DNA of 64,000 bases from Oscillospiraceae bacterium. GTDB lineage: Bacteria; Bacillota; Clostridia; Oscillospirales; Oscillospiraceae. Positions 34,108 to 42,715 of this stretch are shown piece by piece. Below the pieces are notes generated by a model. It was given only the letters and a program-made list of their open reading frames with translations. It was not told where the DNA came from and ran no database searches. How positions within the stretch are numbered: the first letter of the stretch is position 1; every line of letters begins with the position of its first letter. The position numbers were made by a program, and so were the translations under genes. The stretch spans positions 124,001-188,000 of the forward strand of contig JAFTXW010000007.1 in assembly GCA_017461445.1 (NCBI GenBank), read 5' to 3'.

Positions 34108-34290
34108 TCGATATGTTTGCCATGGGCAAACTCGATATAGCTTTGCTTCGATATATGTTACCACATTCGAAATGATATTGATCCTTCTTGCCCGGCAGGG
34201 CATATCGAGTGCGAAGCACATATCGAATCCGGAACGGATATATCGAAGATCCGCAAGGATCAATATCGATGCTGTGCTGCATATGCAGCA
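34108..34290. repeat. Inverted array of ATATCGA heptamers separated by mini-hairpins
   Basis: TCGATAT stands at 34108, 34132 and 34148; between the copies are GTTTGCC-ATG-GGCAAAC and AGC-TTT-GCT. ATATCGA stands at 34202, 34220, 34240 and 34263; between these are GTGC-GAA-GCAC, ATCCG-GAA-CGGAT and GATCC-GCAA-GGATC. GATATTGATCCTT (34174-34186) is the exact complement of 34255-34267. The whole can fold as a helix interrupted by short side hairpins. No ORF; it fills the relA-dtd gap. Confidence 0.8.
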
Positions 34291-34296
34291 CGGCAA

Positions 34297-36489
34297 TCAG
34301 TTCTGTCCTCTGCGGGAACCTACAACGTCCCGGATATTCAGCAGCTTTTTGCGGATGGTTTCCAGCTCGCCTACGTTCTTGACCTCGAAGCGGACGGTGA
34401 ACATGCTGCGTCCGCCGGGGAGGTCCCGGCCGTTCAGCTCCTTTACCCGGACACGGGCGGTGGTCATGACGGTGGCAACATCCAGCAGGAGGCCGTCTCT
34501 TGTGATGCAGTCCAGCTCCAGGGTGGTCTCGAAGGGCTGCTCCTCCTGGGTGGCCCAGCGGACCCGTACCCAACGGGCAGACTGCCGGGGGTCATCCCGG
34601 TTCTGGGCGTTGGGGCAGTCCGCCCGGTGGACGGATACGCCGAAGCCCTTGGTGATGAAGCCCACGATGGCATCCCCGGGAACGGGGGTGCAGCAGCGGG
34701 CAAATTTGATCATGCAGGAGTCGATATCCTCCACGATAACACCGTTGACGGCGTGGCGGTTCTGCAGCACAGTCTCGGAATCGGGCCGCATCCGCAGGGG
34801 ATTCACGGGGGCCTTTTCTGCTGCCTGGGCCTTCAGGGCCTTGTTGACATCATCCCGGATCCGGCCCACGGCCTTTACGGCAGTGAGACCGCCGTAGCCG
34901 ATAGCGGCGTACATCTCGTCCCAGCTGTCGAAGGACAGCTTTTTCAGCAGATGGGGCTCCAGAGCGGGGTCGGTAATGGCGGTGAGGGGCAGGCCCACCC
35001 GCTTCATTTCGGATTCAAAGGAGGACTTGCCGTGGAGCACGTTCTCCTCCCGCTTTTCCTTCTTGAACCACTGCTTGATCTTGGTGCGGGCCTGGTTGGA
35101 TTTGCAGATATTCAGCCAGTCACGGCTGGGGCCCTTGGCACTCTTGGAGGTGATGATCTCCACGATGTCGCCGTTTTTCAGCTTGGCGTCGATGTTGGCG
35201 ATGCGGTTGTTGACCCGGGCACCCACCATGGCGTTGCCCACGCCGGAGTGGATGGCATAGGCGAAGTCGATGGGAGTGGAGCCGGAGGGCAGGGATACGA
35301 TCCGGCCCTTGGGGGTAAAGACGAACACTTCGTCGTCGAACATGTCGATCTTCAGGGACTGGACGTATTCCTCCGCGTCGGAGTCCTGCTGGCTTTCCAG
35401 CAGGCGGCGGACCCATTCGAAGTCCTTTTCACTGCCGGAGCCGGTTCCCTGCTTGTATTTCCAGTGGGCGGCGATACCGTATTCGGCGGTCTCGTGCATT
35501 TCCCAGGTGCGGATCTGCACCTCAAAGGGGATGCCCTGGGAGCCGATGACCGTGGTGTGCAGAGACTGGTACATATTGGGCTTGGGGGTGGAGATATAGT
35601 CCTTGAACCGCCCGGGCACCAGATTGAACAGGTCGTGGACGTGGCCCAGCACGTTGTAGCAGTCGGGGATGGAATCCACGATGACCCGGAAGGCGTACAG
35701 GTCGTACAGTTCGTCGATGCTCTTGCCCTGGGTCTGGGTCTTGCGGTAGATGGAGTAAACGTGTTTAATGCGGCCGTAGGTCTTGTTGTGGATGCCCATA
35801 TTGGTCAGCCGCTCGGTGATCTTGCTCTGGATGGTCTGCATGAAGGACTCATCCTGCTCCTGGTGGGCCTGAAGGTAAGCCATGATGTTGTCATACTCAC
35901 CTGGGGCCAGGTACCGCAGGGCCAGGTCTTCCAGCTCCCACTTGATCTTCTGCATACCAAGGCGGTGAGCCAGGGGGGCGTAAATGTCCATGGTCTCCCG
36001 GCATTTCAGGATCTGCTTGGCGGGGGTCTGGTACTGCATGGTGCGCATGTTGTGGAGCCGGTCGGCGATTTTGATCAGCACCACTCGAATATCCTTGGAC
36101 ATAGCCATGAACATCTTGCGCAGGTTTTCCATCTGGGCCTGCTCAGAGGTGGAGAAGTTGGCCCGGGTCAGCTTGGTAACGCCCTCCACCAGTTCCGCAA
36201 CGGTCTGGCCGAAGAGCTTTTCGATGTCTTCGTGGGAGGCATCGGTATCTTCAATGCAGTCGTGGAGCAGCGCGCCCAGGATAGCGTCCTGATCCAGCCC
36301 CATTTCGGCGATGACCTCGGCCACGGCCAGGGGGTGGATGATGTAGGGGGAGCCGTCCTTGCGCTTCTGGTATTTGTGCTTGGCATTGGCATATTCCACG
36401 GCCCGGTCGATCAGGGCCATGTCCGCACCGGGAAGGTGCTTTGCGATCGCCGCCTGCATCGCGGCGTAGTGTTCTTCAAAGGTTTCCAT
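34297..36489 (-). CDS. relA: Bifunctional (p)ppGpp synthetase/hydrolase, RelA/SpoT type
   Basis: 730 residues. HD hydrolase domain: HPLAVAEVI and LLHDCIEDTD (His52, His76, Asp77). Synthetase domain: YAFRVIVDSIPDCYNVLGH, STPKPNMYQSLHTT, EIQIRTWEMHETAEYGIAAHW. Then TGS (VFTPKGRIVSLPSGSTPIDF), helical and zinc-finger-like parts (CMIKFARCCTPVPGD, HRADCPN), and a C-terminal ACT domain (MFTVRFEVKNV). All parts of a Firmicutes Rel are intact. The start lies 5 bases after the recJ stop. Controls the stringent response. Confidence 0.95.
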   Translation of the reverse strand: METFEEHYAAMQAAIAKHLPGADMALIDRAVEYANAKHKYQKRKDGSPYIIHPLAVAEVIAEMGLDQDAILGALLHDCIEDTDASHEDIEKLFGQTVAELVEGVTKLTRANFSTSEQAQMENLRKMFMAMSKDIRVVLIKIADRLHNMRTMQYQTPAKQILKCRETMDIYAPLAHRLGMQKIKWELEDLALRYLAPGEYDNIMAYLQAHQEQDESFMQTIQSKITERLTNMGIHNKTYGRIKHVYSIYRKTQTQGKSIDELYDLYAFRVIVDSIPDCYNVLGHVHDLFNLVPGRFKDYISTPKPNMYQSLHTTVIGSQGIPFEVQIRTWEMHETAEYGIAAHWKYKQGTGSGSEKDFEWVRRLLESQQDSDAEEYVQSLKIDMFDDEVFVFTPKGRIVSLPSGSTPIDFAYAIHSGVGNAMVGARVNNRIANIDAKLKNGDIVEIITSKSAKGPSRDWLNICKSNQARTKIKQWFKKEKREENVLHGKSSFESEMKRVGLPLTAITDPALEPHLLKKLSFDSWDEMYAAIGYGGLTAVKAVGRIRDDVNKALKAQAAEKAPVNPLRMRPDSETVLQNRHAVNGVIVEDIDSCMIKFARCCTPVPGDAIVGFITKGFGVSVHRADCPNAQNRDDPRQSARWVRVRWATQEEQPFETTLELDCITRDGLLLDVATVMTTARVRVKELNGRDLPGGRSMFTVRFEVKNVGELETIRKKLLNIRDVVGSRRGQN

Positions 36490-36494
36490 GTATG

Positions 36495-38552
36495 TCAGCT
36501 CTCTTTCGCGTGCAGCAGACGCTGCAGGGTTTGGCTTTCCGTCAGGTCGGCCTTCTGGGGGCCGGGGGTCAGGCGGATGGAGATGTATTTATGCAGTTTC
36601 TGGGTCTGCAGCAGTCCCACATCCCGGAAAATATCCAGGCAGGTCATCAGCTGGCCCAGGGACATGGGCTTGCCGGACCAGCGGACGATCTTGCGGCACA
36701 GGCAGATGGGAGATTCCTGCAGCTGATTGCCGCAGGCGGCAAGATACCGCCATACCAGGGCCAGGGTGGCCCGGTCGGGGTAAAGCTCCCGGGCGATCTG
36801 GGCGGTGAGCCGGTCCTGCATAAGGGCCCGGTAGCCGCCTGCGTCGGGGGAGCATTCGGCGGAACAGCTGGGACGGATGTCCAGCACGTTCATCTGCACG
36901 CTGCGCTCGCCCCGGAATTCATTGATCTGGGGGGTGAAGGCGATATCCACCAGGTCGCCCAGCTGAATGGATGCGGTTCCGGCGTTGGCGGAGAAATAGA
37001 TGGCGTTGATGCCATAGCGTCCGCTGCGCAGGCGCAGGCGCATATGCCGTCCGCTGCCCACCTGCTGGATCCGCTCGATGGTCATGTTTTTCATCACCAG
37101 CACCGGCTTGGGACAGCCGCTGCCACAGGGCTCCAGCACGGAAAGGGACTCGATGCCCTTCAGGGTCAGCAGCTCCGGGGCAATGGCGCAGTCAATGTCC
37201 AGCACGGTCCGGGGGGTATCGTCGTGGTAGTAGGAGGCGGCCAGGGCACAGACCTGGCGGCGGAACTCCGGAATATTGCTTCGGGTAATGGTAAAGCCTG
37301 CCGCCAGCTCGTGGCCGCCGTAGCTTTCCAGCAGGGGGGACAGGGCGGTGAGGGAGGAGAACAGATTGAAGCCGCCGTGGCTGCGGGAGCTGGCCTTACC
37401 GTGCTCGCCGTCCAGGCAGATCAGAAAGGCGGGGCAGGCGTATTCCTCCGCGATGCGGCTGGCCACGATGCCCACCACGCCCTGGTGCCAGCTCTCGTCC
37501 GCCAGGACGATGGCTTCCGGGGGCTGTCCCAGGGGCAGCATGGCTACGGCCTGGGCGTAAATTTCCGCCTCTACCGCCTGCCGCTGCCGGTTCAGCTCAC
37601 ACAGCTGCCGGGCAAGCTCCGTGGCCCTCTGGGGGTCATCGGTGAGGAACAGCTCAATGGCAAAATCGATCTGCCCCATGCGGCCTGCGGCGTTGATCCG
37701 GGGGGCCAGCATAAAGCCGATGGAGGAGGCACTGACGCTGTCGGGGGCGCAGCCGGTTTCCGCCATCAGGGCGGCAATGCCGGGCCGCTTGGTGTGGCGA
37801 AGAGACTGAAGGCCCCGGGCTACGAACACCCGGTTCTCCCCCTGCAGGGGCATCACATCGGCTACGGTGCCGAGACAGACCATGTCGGCGTACTCTTCCA
37901 GCACTTCCTCCTGACTGCCGCAGAGGGCGGCGGCCAGCTTGAAGGCCACGCCGACACCGGAAAGGTTCTTGTGGGGATAGCCACCGTCGGGGCGGTGGGG
38001 ATCCACCACGGCTGCCGCGTGGGGCAGCACTTCCTTGCATTCGTGGTGGTCAGTGATGACCAGATCAATGCCCAATTCCCGGCACAGCTCCGCTTCCTGC
38101 ACGGCAGTGATGCCGCAGTCCACGGTGATGATCAGCTTCACTCCCTCGGCACTCAGCTGTCGCAGGGCGATGGCGTTGAGACCGTAGCCCTCCTCCAGAC
38201 GACCGGGGATATAGCTGACGCAGTCCGCGCCGTGGCGGCGCAGGAAGTCTGTCAGCAGGCAGGTGGCGGTGATGCCGTCCACGTCATAGTCGCCGAATAC
38301 GGCGATTTTCTCCCCCTGGGCCATGGCAAGGCCCACCCGGCCTGCGGCCAGGTCCATATCCGTCATCAGAAAAGGGTCCAGCAGGGGGGCGTTGCAGTCT
38401 AAGTACTTCCGGGCCCGGGCGACATCAGTGATCCCCCGGGATGCCAGAACCATGGCCACAAGGGGCGGATAACCGCCGGAAACCAGGGCATTGACCCCGC
38501 CCATCTCCGGCTCCGCTACATTCCAAATTCCATATTTCACAGCTACACACAT
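36495..38552 (-). CDS. recJ: Single-stranded-DNA-specific exonuclease RecJ
   Basis: 685 residues. 5'-3' ssDNA exonuclease of recombination and mismatch repair. DHH motifs: FGDYDVDGITAT (Asp88, Asp90, Asp92), VDCGI, TDHHE (168-171), VVDPHRPDGGYP; DHHA1 part with SYGGHELAAGFTI. The C-terminal extension (~560-685) contains a winged-helix-like end as in other clostridial RecJ. First gene of the recJ-relA-dtd-MBL-hemZ transcript. No strong SD is seen before the ATG, so the start is less certain. Confidence 0.93.
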   Translation of the reverse strand: MCVAVKYGIWNVAEPEMGGVNALVSGGYPPLVAMVLASRGITDVARARKYLDCNAPLLDPFLMTDMDLAAGRVGLAMAQGEKIAVFGDYDVDGITATCLLTDFLRRHGADCVSYIPGRLEEGYGLNAIALRQLSAEGVKLIITVDCGITAVQEAELCRELGIDLVITDHHECKEVLPHAAAVVDPHRPDGGYPHKNLSGVGVAFKLAAALCGSQEEVLEEYADMVCLGTVADVMPLQGENRVFVARGLQSLRHTKRPGIAALMAETGCAPDSVSASSIGFMLAPRINAAGRMGQIDFAIELFLTDDPQRATELARQLCELNRQRQAVEAEIYAQAVAMLPLGQPPEAIVLADESWHQGVVGIVASRIAEEYACPAFLICLDGEHGKASSRSHGGFNLFSSLTALSPLLESYGGHELAAGFTITRSNIPEFRRQVCALAASYYHDDTPRTVLDIDCAIAPELLTLKGIESLSVLEPCGSGCPKPVLVMKNMTIERIQQVGSGRHMRLRLRSGRYGINAIYFSANAGTASIQLGDLVDIAFTPQINEFRGERSVQMNVLDIRPSCSAECSPDAGGYRALMQDRLTAQIARELYPDRATLALVWRYLAACGNQLQESPICLCRKIVRWSGKPMSLGQLMTCLDIFRDVGLLQTQKLHKYISIRLTPGPQKADLTESQTLQRLLHAKES

Positions 38553-38574
38553 CCAATAATAAACTTTTCCCTAT

Positions 38575-38603
38575 ATTATAACAAAAATTCACGGAATGCA
38601 CAA
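38575..38603 (-). promoter_or_regulatory. Promoter of the recJ-relA operon
   Basis: On the minus strand: TTGTGC (38603-38598), 17 bases, TATAAT (38580-38575). Confidence 0.68.
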
Positions 38604-38635
38604 TAGGGAGTTGTGTTTTTTATTATGGAGAGTGG

Positions 38636-38776
38636 AGTGTGGAGAGTGAGGTTAGGAATTAGGAGTTAGGAATTAGGGGGGAGTTTGAGGAGGGGAGTTG
38701 GCAGATTGAGAAAACTCCACGCTTCACTCTCCGCACCAAAAATCCCTTACTTCTAATTCCCAACTCCTAACTATCC
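38636..38776. repeat. Heptad-arm hairpin repeat, nested TTAGGAA and GAGAGTG types
   Basis: The left side is GAGAGTGGAGTGTGGAGAGT followed by TTAGGAATTAGGAGTTAGG; the right side is CTTCACTCTCCGC followed by TTCTAATTCCCAACTCC. Two arm types are thus nested in one element. The TAG stop codon of the AI-2E-type gene lies in the right arm. Confidence 0.72.
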
Positions 38777-39810
38777 CTCGACGGTGCCAGCTGCATGGCG
38801 GTGACGGTAAGCAGGGGAGCCAGGATCATGCCGCCGATGCCCCATAGCTTGTAGCCTGCGTAGAGGGCCACCAGGGTAGCCAGGGGATCCAGGCCCAGAT
38901 GGCGGCCCACCAGCTTCGGTTCCAATATGGAACGGGTCAGGGAAATAACGGCATAGATGCCCAGCAGTCCGATGGCCCGGGCGGTATCCTCCTGCAGAAA
39001 GCAGATCAGTGCCCAGGGCAGCAGCACCGTGCCTGTGCCCAGTACCGGGAGGGCATCCAGCAGGGTGATGCCCAGAGCCCACAGCAGGGCATACCGGACC
39101 CGCAGCAGCAGAAGGCCCAGGCAGAGAACGGTCAGGGTCACCCCCGCCAGCTTCAGCTGGGCTGTCAGCCAGCTGCCCACGGCAGTCTTCATCCGCTTCA
39201 GGGAATCCAGCAGGGGCTTCAGCTTTTCCTTTGGCAGCCGTCTCGTGATCCAACGGCGGAGCTTTGGCAGCTTGGCGGAAATCATGTAGCCGGAAATAAT
39301 GCCGGTGCCCAGCCCCAGCGCGCTGTCCGGCACATGGCTCAAAAGGCTTCCTGCCAGCCCCAGTACATACTGGATGGCCCGGTTAAAGAGACTGGTGCCG
39401 TCGGAAAAAAGGGCGGTGATGTTGTCGCTGGCCAGAGACTGGATACCGGGAGGCATTCGCCCGGCCAGCTCCAGCAGCCAGCTTTGCAGGGAGGAGATGC
39501 CGGACATGGCGGTATCCTCCAGATTCGGCAGAATGCCCGCCAGGATCCCCAGCTCCCGAACCAGAAAGGCCCCCAGGACCAGCAGAAGCATGGCAATGCA
39601 GACAAAGGCCATGGTAACGCCCAGCCCTGCGCCTACCGCCCGGGGCAGATGCAGCTGCTTTGTCAGAAAGGCGACCATAGGTTCGGCTGCCAGGGCCAGG
39701 GCAGTGCCCAGAAGAAACGGAGCCAGAATGGGCAGGGCATACCGGATCCCCACCCAAACGGCAAAGAAAAGACCGATCAGGGATAAGGTATTTCGGGTAC
39801 CGGGGCGCAT
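38767..39810 (-). CDS. AI-2E family membrane protein (YtvI/TqsA-like)
   Basis: 347 residues with about 8 membrane helices. N-terminal pair (LSLIGLFFAVWVGIRYALPI, then LAPFLLGTALALAAEP) and the late block LDALPVLGTGTVLLPWALI plus LEPKLVGRHLGLDPL identify the AI-2E/PerM family. Sporulating Firmicutes have YtvI of this size. Possible role: permease or ion/proton antiporter; substrate unknown. Its stop codon lies inside a hairpin repeat. SD AGGAGGAATTTCCC. Confidence 0.85.
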   Translation of the reverse strand: MRPGTRNTLSLIGLFFAVWVGIRYALPILAPFLLGTALALAAEPMVAFLTKQLHLPRAVGAGLGVTMAFVCIAMLLLVLGAFLVRELGILAGILPNLEDTAMSGISSLQSWLLELAGRMPPGIQSLASDNITALFSDGTSLFNRAIQYVLGLAGSLLSHVPDSALGLGTGIISGYMISAKLPKLRRWITRRLPKEKLKPLLDSLKRMKTAVGSWLTAQLKLAGVTLTVLCLGLLLLRVRYALLWALGITLLDALPVLGTGTVLLPWALICFLQEDTARAIGLLGIYAVISLTRSILEPKLVGRHLGLDPLATLVALYAGYKLWGIGGMILAPLLTVTAMQLAPSRDS

Positions 39811-39844
39811 GGGAAATTCCTCCTTTTTTGAATGTGCGGGGTAC

Positions 39845-39872
39845 TTGAATTTTTTGAAATGTATGCTACAAT
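39845..39872 (+). promoter_or_regulatory. Promoter of the ACT-domain gene
   Basis: TTGAAT (39845-39850), 16 bases, TACAAT (39867-39872). Confidence 0.68.
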
Positions 39873-39936
39873 ACTAAAGGACAATGATGTTTGATTCTGG
39901 TGAATGTGACAATAGATATCATTTAGGAGGTCGTCC

Positions 39937-40377
39937 ATGACTACGAAACCCAAGTATTACATTGTGGAGGCTTCGGCCCTGCCTGAGGTGTTCCTGAAGG
40001 TGGCAGAGGCAAAGCGGCTGCTCTCTACCGGCGAGGCCTCTACCGTCAACGAGGCCACCCGTATGACGGACATCAGCCGCAGCGCGTTCTACAAGTACCG
40101 GGATGCGGTGCTGCCCTTCCAGAACATGATGACCGGCCGGATCATCACCTTCCAGCTGCTGCTGCACGACGAGCCGGGCCTGCTGTCCGAAATTCTGGGC
40201 ATCTTCGCCGCCGCCCGTGCCAACATCATTACCATCAATTCCATCGTGCCCACCAACGGCACCGCCGTTGTGACCATCTCCGCGGAGACCATGGATCTGA
40301 CCATCTCCCTGGAGGAGCTGCTGAATTCCATGAACCAGACCTCCGGCGTTGTAAAGGCCGAAGTCCTTGCCGGATGA
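39937..40377 (+). CDS. ACT-domain protein, PheB/UPF0735 type
   Basis: 146 residues. The N-terminal ~65 residues look like a helix-turn-helix (VNEATRMTDISRSAFYKYRD) and residues ~72-146 are one ACT domain (FQLLLHDEPGLLSEILGIFA, ANIITINSIVP). Such proteins usually stand next to homoserine dehydrogenase or aspartokinase genes and are presumed amino-acid-binding regulators. Here an aspartokinase without ACT domains follows 180 bases later, behind a terminator. SD TTAGGAGG. Confidence 0.88.
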   Translation: MTTKPKYYIVEASALPEVFLKVAEAKRLLSTGEASTVNEATRMTDISRSAFYKYRDAVLPFQNMMTGRIITFQLLLHDEPGLLSEILGIFAAARANIITINSIVPTNGTAVVTISAETMDLTISLEELLNSMNQTSGVVKAEVLAG

Positions 40378-40389
40378 TCAAAACCCAAA

Positions 40390-40416
40390 AGAGCTGCCGG
40401 AAACGGCGGCTCTTTT
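40390..40416 (+). terminator. Rho-independent terminator
   Basis: AGAGCTGCCG, GAAA, CGGCGGCTCT, TTTTT: 10 pairs with one G-U and a GNRA loop. Confidence 0.88.
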
Positions 40417-40418
40417 TA

Positions 40419-40499
40419 ATTGAAAATTTAAAATTGAAAGTTAAGGTGTCGGCTTTGCCTACAGCAACACCCTAATTTTCAACTTTCAACTTTCAATTC
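40419..40499. repeat. Heptad-arm hairpin repeat, TTGAAAG type
   Basis: The left arm is ATTGAAAATTTAAAATTGAA, the right arm TTTTCAACTTTCAACTTTCA. The tip differs from the other copies: GGTGTCGGCTTTGCC and GCAACACC instead of a UUCG stem. Confidence 0.7.
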
Positions 40500-40557
40500 C
40501 CTCCTCCGTCACCTTTCGCCCCTCTGCGTCATACACTGTGGCATGGGAGGGATGACT

Positions 40558-41289
40558 ATGCTGATCGTTCAGAAGTACGGAGGAACGTCCCTTGGGGATA
40601 CCGAGCGGGTACGGGGGGCGGCGCGGCGGGTAACGGGGTTGGCCCGGCAGGGAAATCAGGTGGTGGTCGTGGTATCCGCCCAGGGGGATATGACCGATAT
40701 GCTCATCGGCAAGGCCGCCCAGGTAAACCGCCGGGGGGCCGCCCGGGAGATGGATGCCTACTTAGCCGCCGGGGAGCAGATGTCCGCGGGCCTGCTGGCC
40801 ATGGCCATTGGAGCCATGGGCTATCCTGCCGTCAGCCTGACGGGCTGGCAAGCGGGAATACAGACCGATGGTGTCCACGGAAATGCCCGGATCACAGGTA
40901 TCAGCCCGGAACGCATCCGGCAGGAACTGGACGCGGGAAAAATCGTGGTGGTGGCGGGCTTCCAGGGAGTTGACCCGGAGGGGGACATCACCACCCTGGG
41001 CCGGGGCGGCTCCGATACCACGGCGGTGGCCCTGGCAGCGTACCTGAAAGCGGACAAATGCCAGATCTTCACGGATGTGGACGGAGTCTACGACCGGGAT
41101 CCCCGGCTGTACCCGGATGCCACCCGGTTTGGACGCATTTCTTATGAGAAAATGATGGCCCTCATTGAAAACGGTGCCCAGGTGCTCCACGACCGCAGTG
41201 TGGAATTCGCCCGGGAATTCGGAATCAAAGTGGAAGTCCTCTCCGCCTTCACCGGCGAGCCCGGAACCATCGTGGGGGATTTGGAATAA
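40558..41289 (+). CDS. Aspartokinase catalytic domain without ACT domains
   Basis: 243 residues from ATG at 40558 after GGGAGGGATGACT. Amino-acid kinase fold: IVQKYGGTSLGD, VVVVSAQGDMTDML, LAAGEQMSAGLLAMA, GFQGVDPEGDITTLGRGGSD, DVDGVYDRDPRLYP. Phosphorylates aspartate in the first step of lysine/threonine/methionine synthesis. Normal enzymes have ~400 residues with two C-terminal ACT domains for feedback control; here the frame ends just after EPGTIVGDLE. There is no sign of a frameshifted remainder before infC. It may be unregulated, or work with the ACT protein upstream. Confidence 0.87.
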   Translation: MLIVQKYGGTSLGDTERVRGAARRVTGLARQGNQVVVVVSAQGDMTDMLIGKAAQVNRRGAAREMDAYLAAGEQMSAGLLAMAIGAMGYPAVSLTGWQAGIQTDGVHGNARITGISPERIRQELDAGKIVVVAGFQGVDPEGDITTLGRGGSDTTAVALAAYLKADKCQIFTDVDGVYDRDPRLYPDATRFGRISYEKMMALIENGAQVLHDRSVEFAREFGIKVEVLSAFTGEPGTIVGDLE

Positions 41290-41330
41290 TCCTACCCAGG
41301 TTGGGCATAAGATATTCCAGAGATCGTTCA

Positions 41331-41395
41331 AAATTAGGAATTAGGAGTGAGGAGTTAGGAATGCAGGGAAAATTCCTAATTCCTAATTTGAAAAT
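41331..41395. repeat. Heptad-arm hairpin repeat, TTAGGAA type
   Basis: AATTAGGAATTAGGAGTGAG and AATTCCTAATTCCTAATT pair around a short tip with GCAGGGAA. It lies just upstream of the infC promoter. Confidence 0.7.
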
Positions 41396-41400
41396 TGTGC

Positions 41401-41429
41401 TTGACATTTGCGAAGGGGTATGCTAAAAT
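41401..41429 (+). promoter_or_regulatory. Promoter of infC-rpmI-rplT
   Basis: TTGACA (41401-41406), 17 bases, TAAAAT (41424-41429): a strong promoter. Confidence 0.85.
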
Positions 41430-41436
41430 ACCCGGG

Positions 41437-41560
41437 TAATAAAGAAGGCTGAACATCCGCCTCACCGTAAGCAGTAAGCAAAACGGTCAATATTCCACTT
41501 TTTCCGACAGGAATTCTGTGCGAGTATGCGGATGCTTTGGCATCCGCTTTTTTGTTGTTT
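41437..41560 (+). ncRNA. infC/L20-type leader with attenuator terminator
   Basis: The ~140-base leader between promoter and infC carries a terminator at 41528-41553 (GCGGATG, 6-base loop, CATCCGC, TTTTTT). In Firmicutes the L20 leader senses free ribosomal protein L20 and switches between this kind of terminator and an antiterminator. Upstream, GAACATCCGCCTCACC can pair with the GCGGATG arm, as an antiterminator would. Assignment rests on position and structure. Confidence 0.75.
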
Positions 41561-41577
41561 ATTTGGAGGTGTCTACA

Positions 41578-42096
41578 ATCGCAAAGTTAGATCATCAGCT
41601 CAACGAGGAGATCCGGGATAAGGAGATCCGCCTCATCGGTGCCGACGGTGCGCAGCTGGGCATTATGTCCGCGGCACAGGCCAACGCTCTGGCGGAAGAG
41701 CAGGGCATGGACCTGGTCAAAATCTCTCCCAACGCTGTCCCCCCCGTCTGCAAGATCATGGATTATTCCAAGTTCTGCTTCGACCAGAAGAAGCGGGAGA
41801 AGGAAGCCAAGAAGAACCAGCGGGTCGTGGAGATCAAGGAGATCCGCATGAGCCCCAGCATCGACACCAACGACTTTAACACCAAGGTCAAGGCTGCCCA
41901 GAAATTCCTGGCAGACGGCAACCGGGTGAAGGTCAGTGTCCGCTTCCGCGGCCGTGAGATGGCGCACACCAACTTGGGTGAAAAGCTGCTCCTGGACTTT
42001 GCGGCGGCCTGTGCTGAGATCGCCAACATGGAGAAGAATCCTAAGCTGGAGGGCCGCTTCATGGGAATGTTCCTGACCCCCAAGAATAGCAAGTAA
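41578..42096 (+). CDS. infC: Translation initiation factor IF-3 (ATC start codon)
   Basis: 172 residues. No ATG, GTG or TTG is suitably placed: SD GGAGGT (41565-41570) is 7 bases before ATC at 41578, which gives [26 protein letters not shown] starts are a hallmark of infC and let IF-3 limit its own synthesis by rejecting non-standard initiation. The two IF-3 domains are joined by the lysine-rich linker [20 protein letters not shown]. Binds 30S and checks the initiator tRNA. First gene of the infC-rpmI-rplT operon. Confidence 0.95.
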   Translation: MAKLDHQLNEEIRDKEIRLIGADGAQLGIMSAAQANALAEEQGMDLVKISPNAVPPVCKIMDYSKFCFDQKKREKEAKKNQRVVEIKEIRMSPSIDTNDFNTKVKAAQKFLADGNRVKVSVRFRGREMAHTNLGEKLLLDFAAACAEIANMEKNPKLEGRFMGMFLTPKNSK

Positions 42097-42134
42097 GTAC
42101 AAAAATATACAAAAGATCGGAAGGAGAACCTACT

Positions 42135-42332
42135 ATGCCCAAGCTGAAGACCCATAGCGGTGCAAAGAAGAGATTCAACCTGACCAAGACTGGTAAGGTT
42201 AAGAGAGCTCACGCTTACAAGAGCCACATCCTGACTAAGAAGACCACCAAGCGTACCCGCCATCTGCGCGCTACCGCTTACGCTGACCAGACCAACGTCA
42301 GCGCCATCAAGGAAATGATTCCTTACAAGTAA
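42135..42332 (+). CDS. rpmI: 50S ribosomal protein L35
   Basis: 65 residues: [20 protein letters not shown], then [20 protein letters not shown], the standard basic L35. SD GGAAGGAG. Middle gene of the operon. Confidence 0.97.
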   Translation: MPKLKTHSGAKKRFNLTKTGKVKRAHAYKSHILTKKTTKRTRHLRATAYADQTNVSAIKEMIPYK

Positions 42333-42354
42333 GGCAGAAGGAGGATACTGAAAA

Positions 42355-42708
42355 ATGGCAAGAGTTAAAGGCGCAATGATGACGCGCAAGAGAAGAAACG
42401 CAACCCTGAAGCTGGCTAAGGGCTACTGGGGTTCCAAGTCCAAGCACTTCAAGATGGCCAAGCAGCAGGTCATGAAGTCCGGCAACTACGCTTTCGCTGG
42501 CCGTAAGCAGAAGAAGCGTACCTACCGTACTCTGTGGATCGCTCGTCTGAGCGCAGCTGTCGCTCCCTATGGCCTGAACTACTCCAAGTTCATGAACGGC
42601 GTGAAGAAGGCCGGTATCGACCTGAACCGCAAGAGCCTGTCCGAGATGGCTATCAACGACGCAGCCGCTTTCGCCGCTGTTGTTGAGAAGGCTAAGGCCG
42701 CTCTGTAA
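42355..42708 (+). CDS. rplT: 50S ribosomal protein L20
   Basis: 117 residues, full length: [60 protein letters not shown]. Essential for early 50S assembly; its free form would act on the leader upstream of infC. SD GAAGGAGG; followed by a strong terminator. Confidence 0.97.
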   Translation: MARVKGAMMTRKRRNATLKLAKGYWGSKSKHFKMAKQQVMKSGNYAFAGRKQKKRTYRTLWIARLSAAVAPYGLNYSKFMNGVKKAGIDLNRKSLSEMAINDAAAFAAVVEKAKAAL

Positions 42709-42715
42709 GTTTACA

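Noticed and set aside
34108-34290. CRISPR array
   Set aside because: Repeat unit is only 7 bases, occurs in both orientations, and the gaps are self-complementary; no cas genes nearby.
34627-36726. 699-codon open frame on the plus strand
   Set aside because: Lies antisense to relA, which has all catalytic motifs; Gly/His/Val-rich composition is the usual reverse image of GC3-biased codons, and no ribosome site is present.
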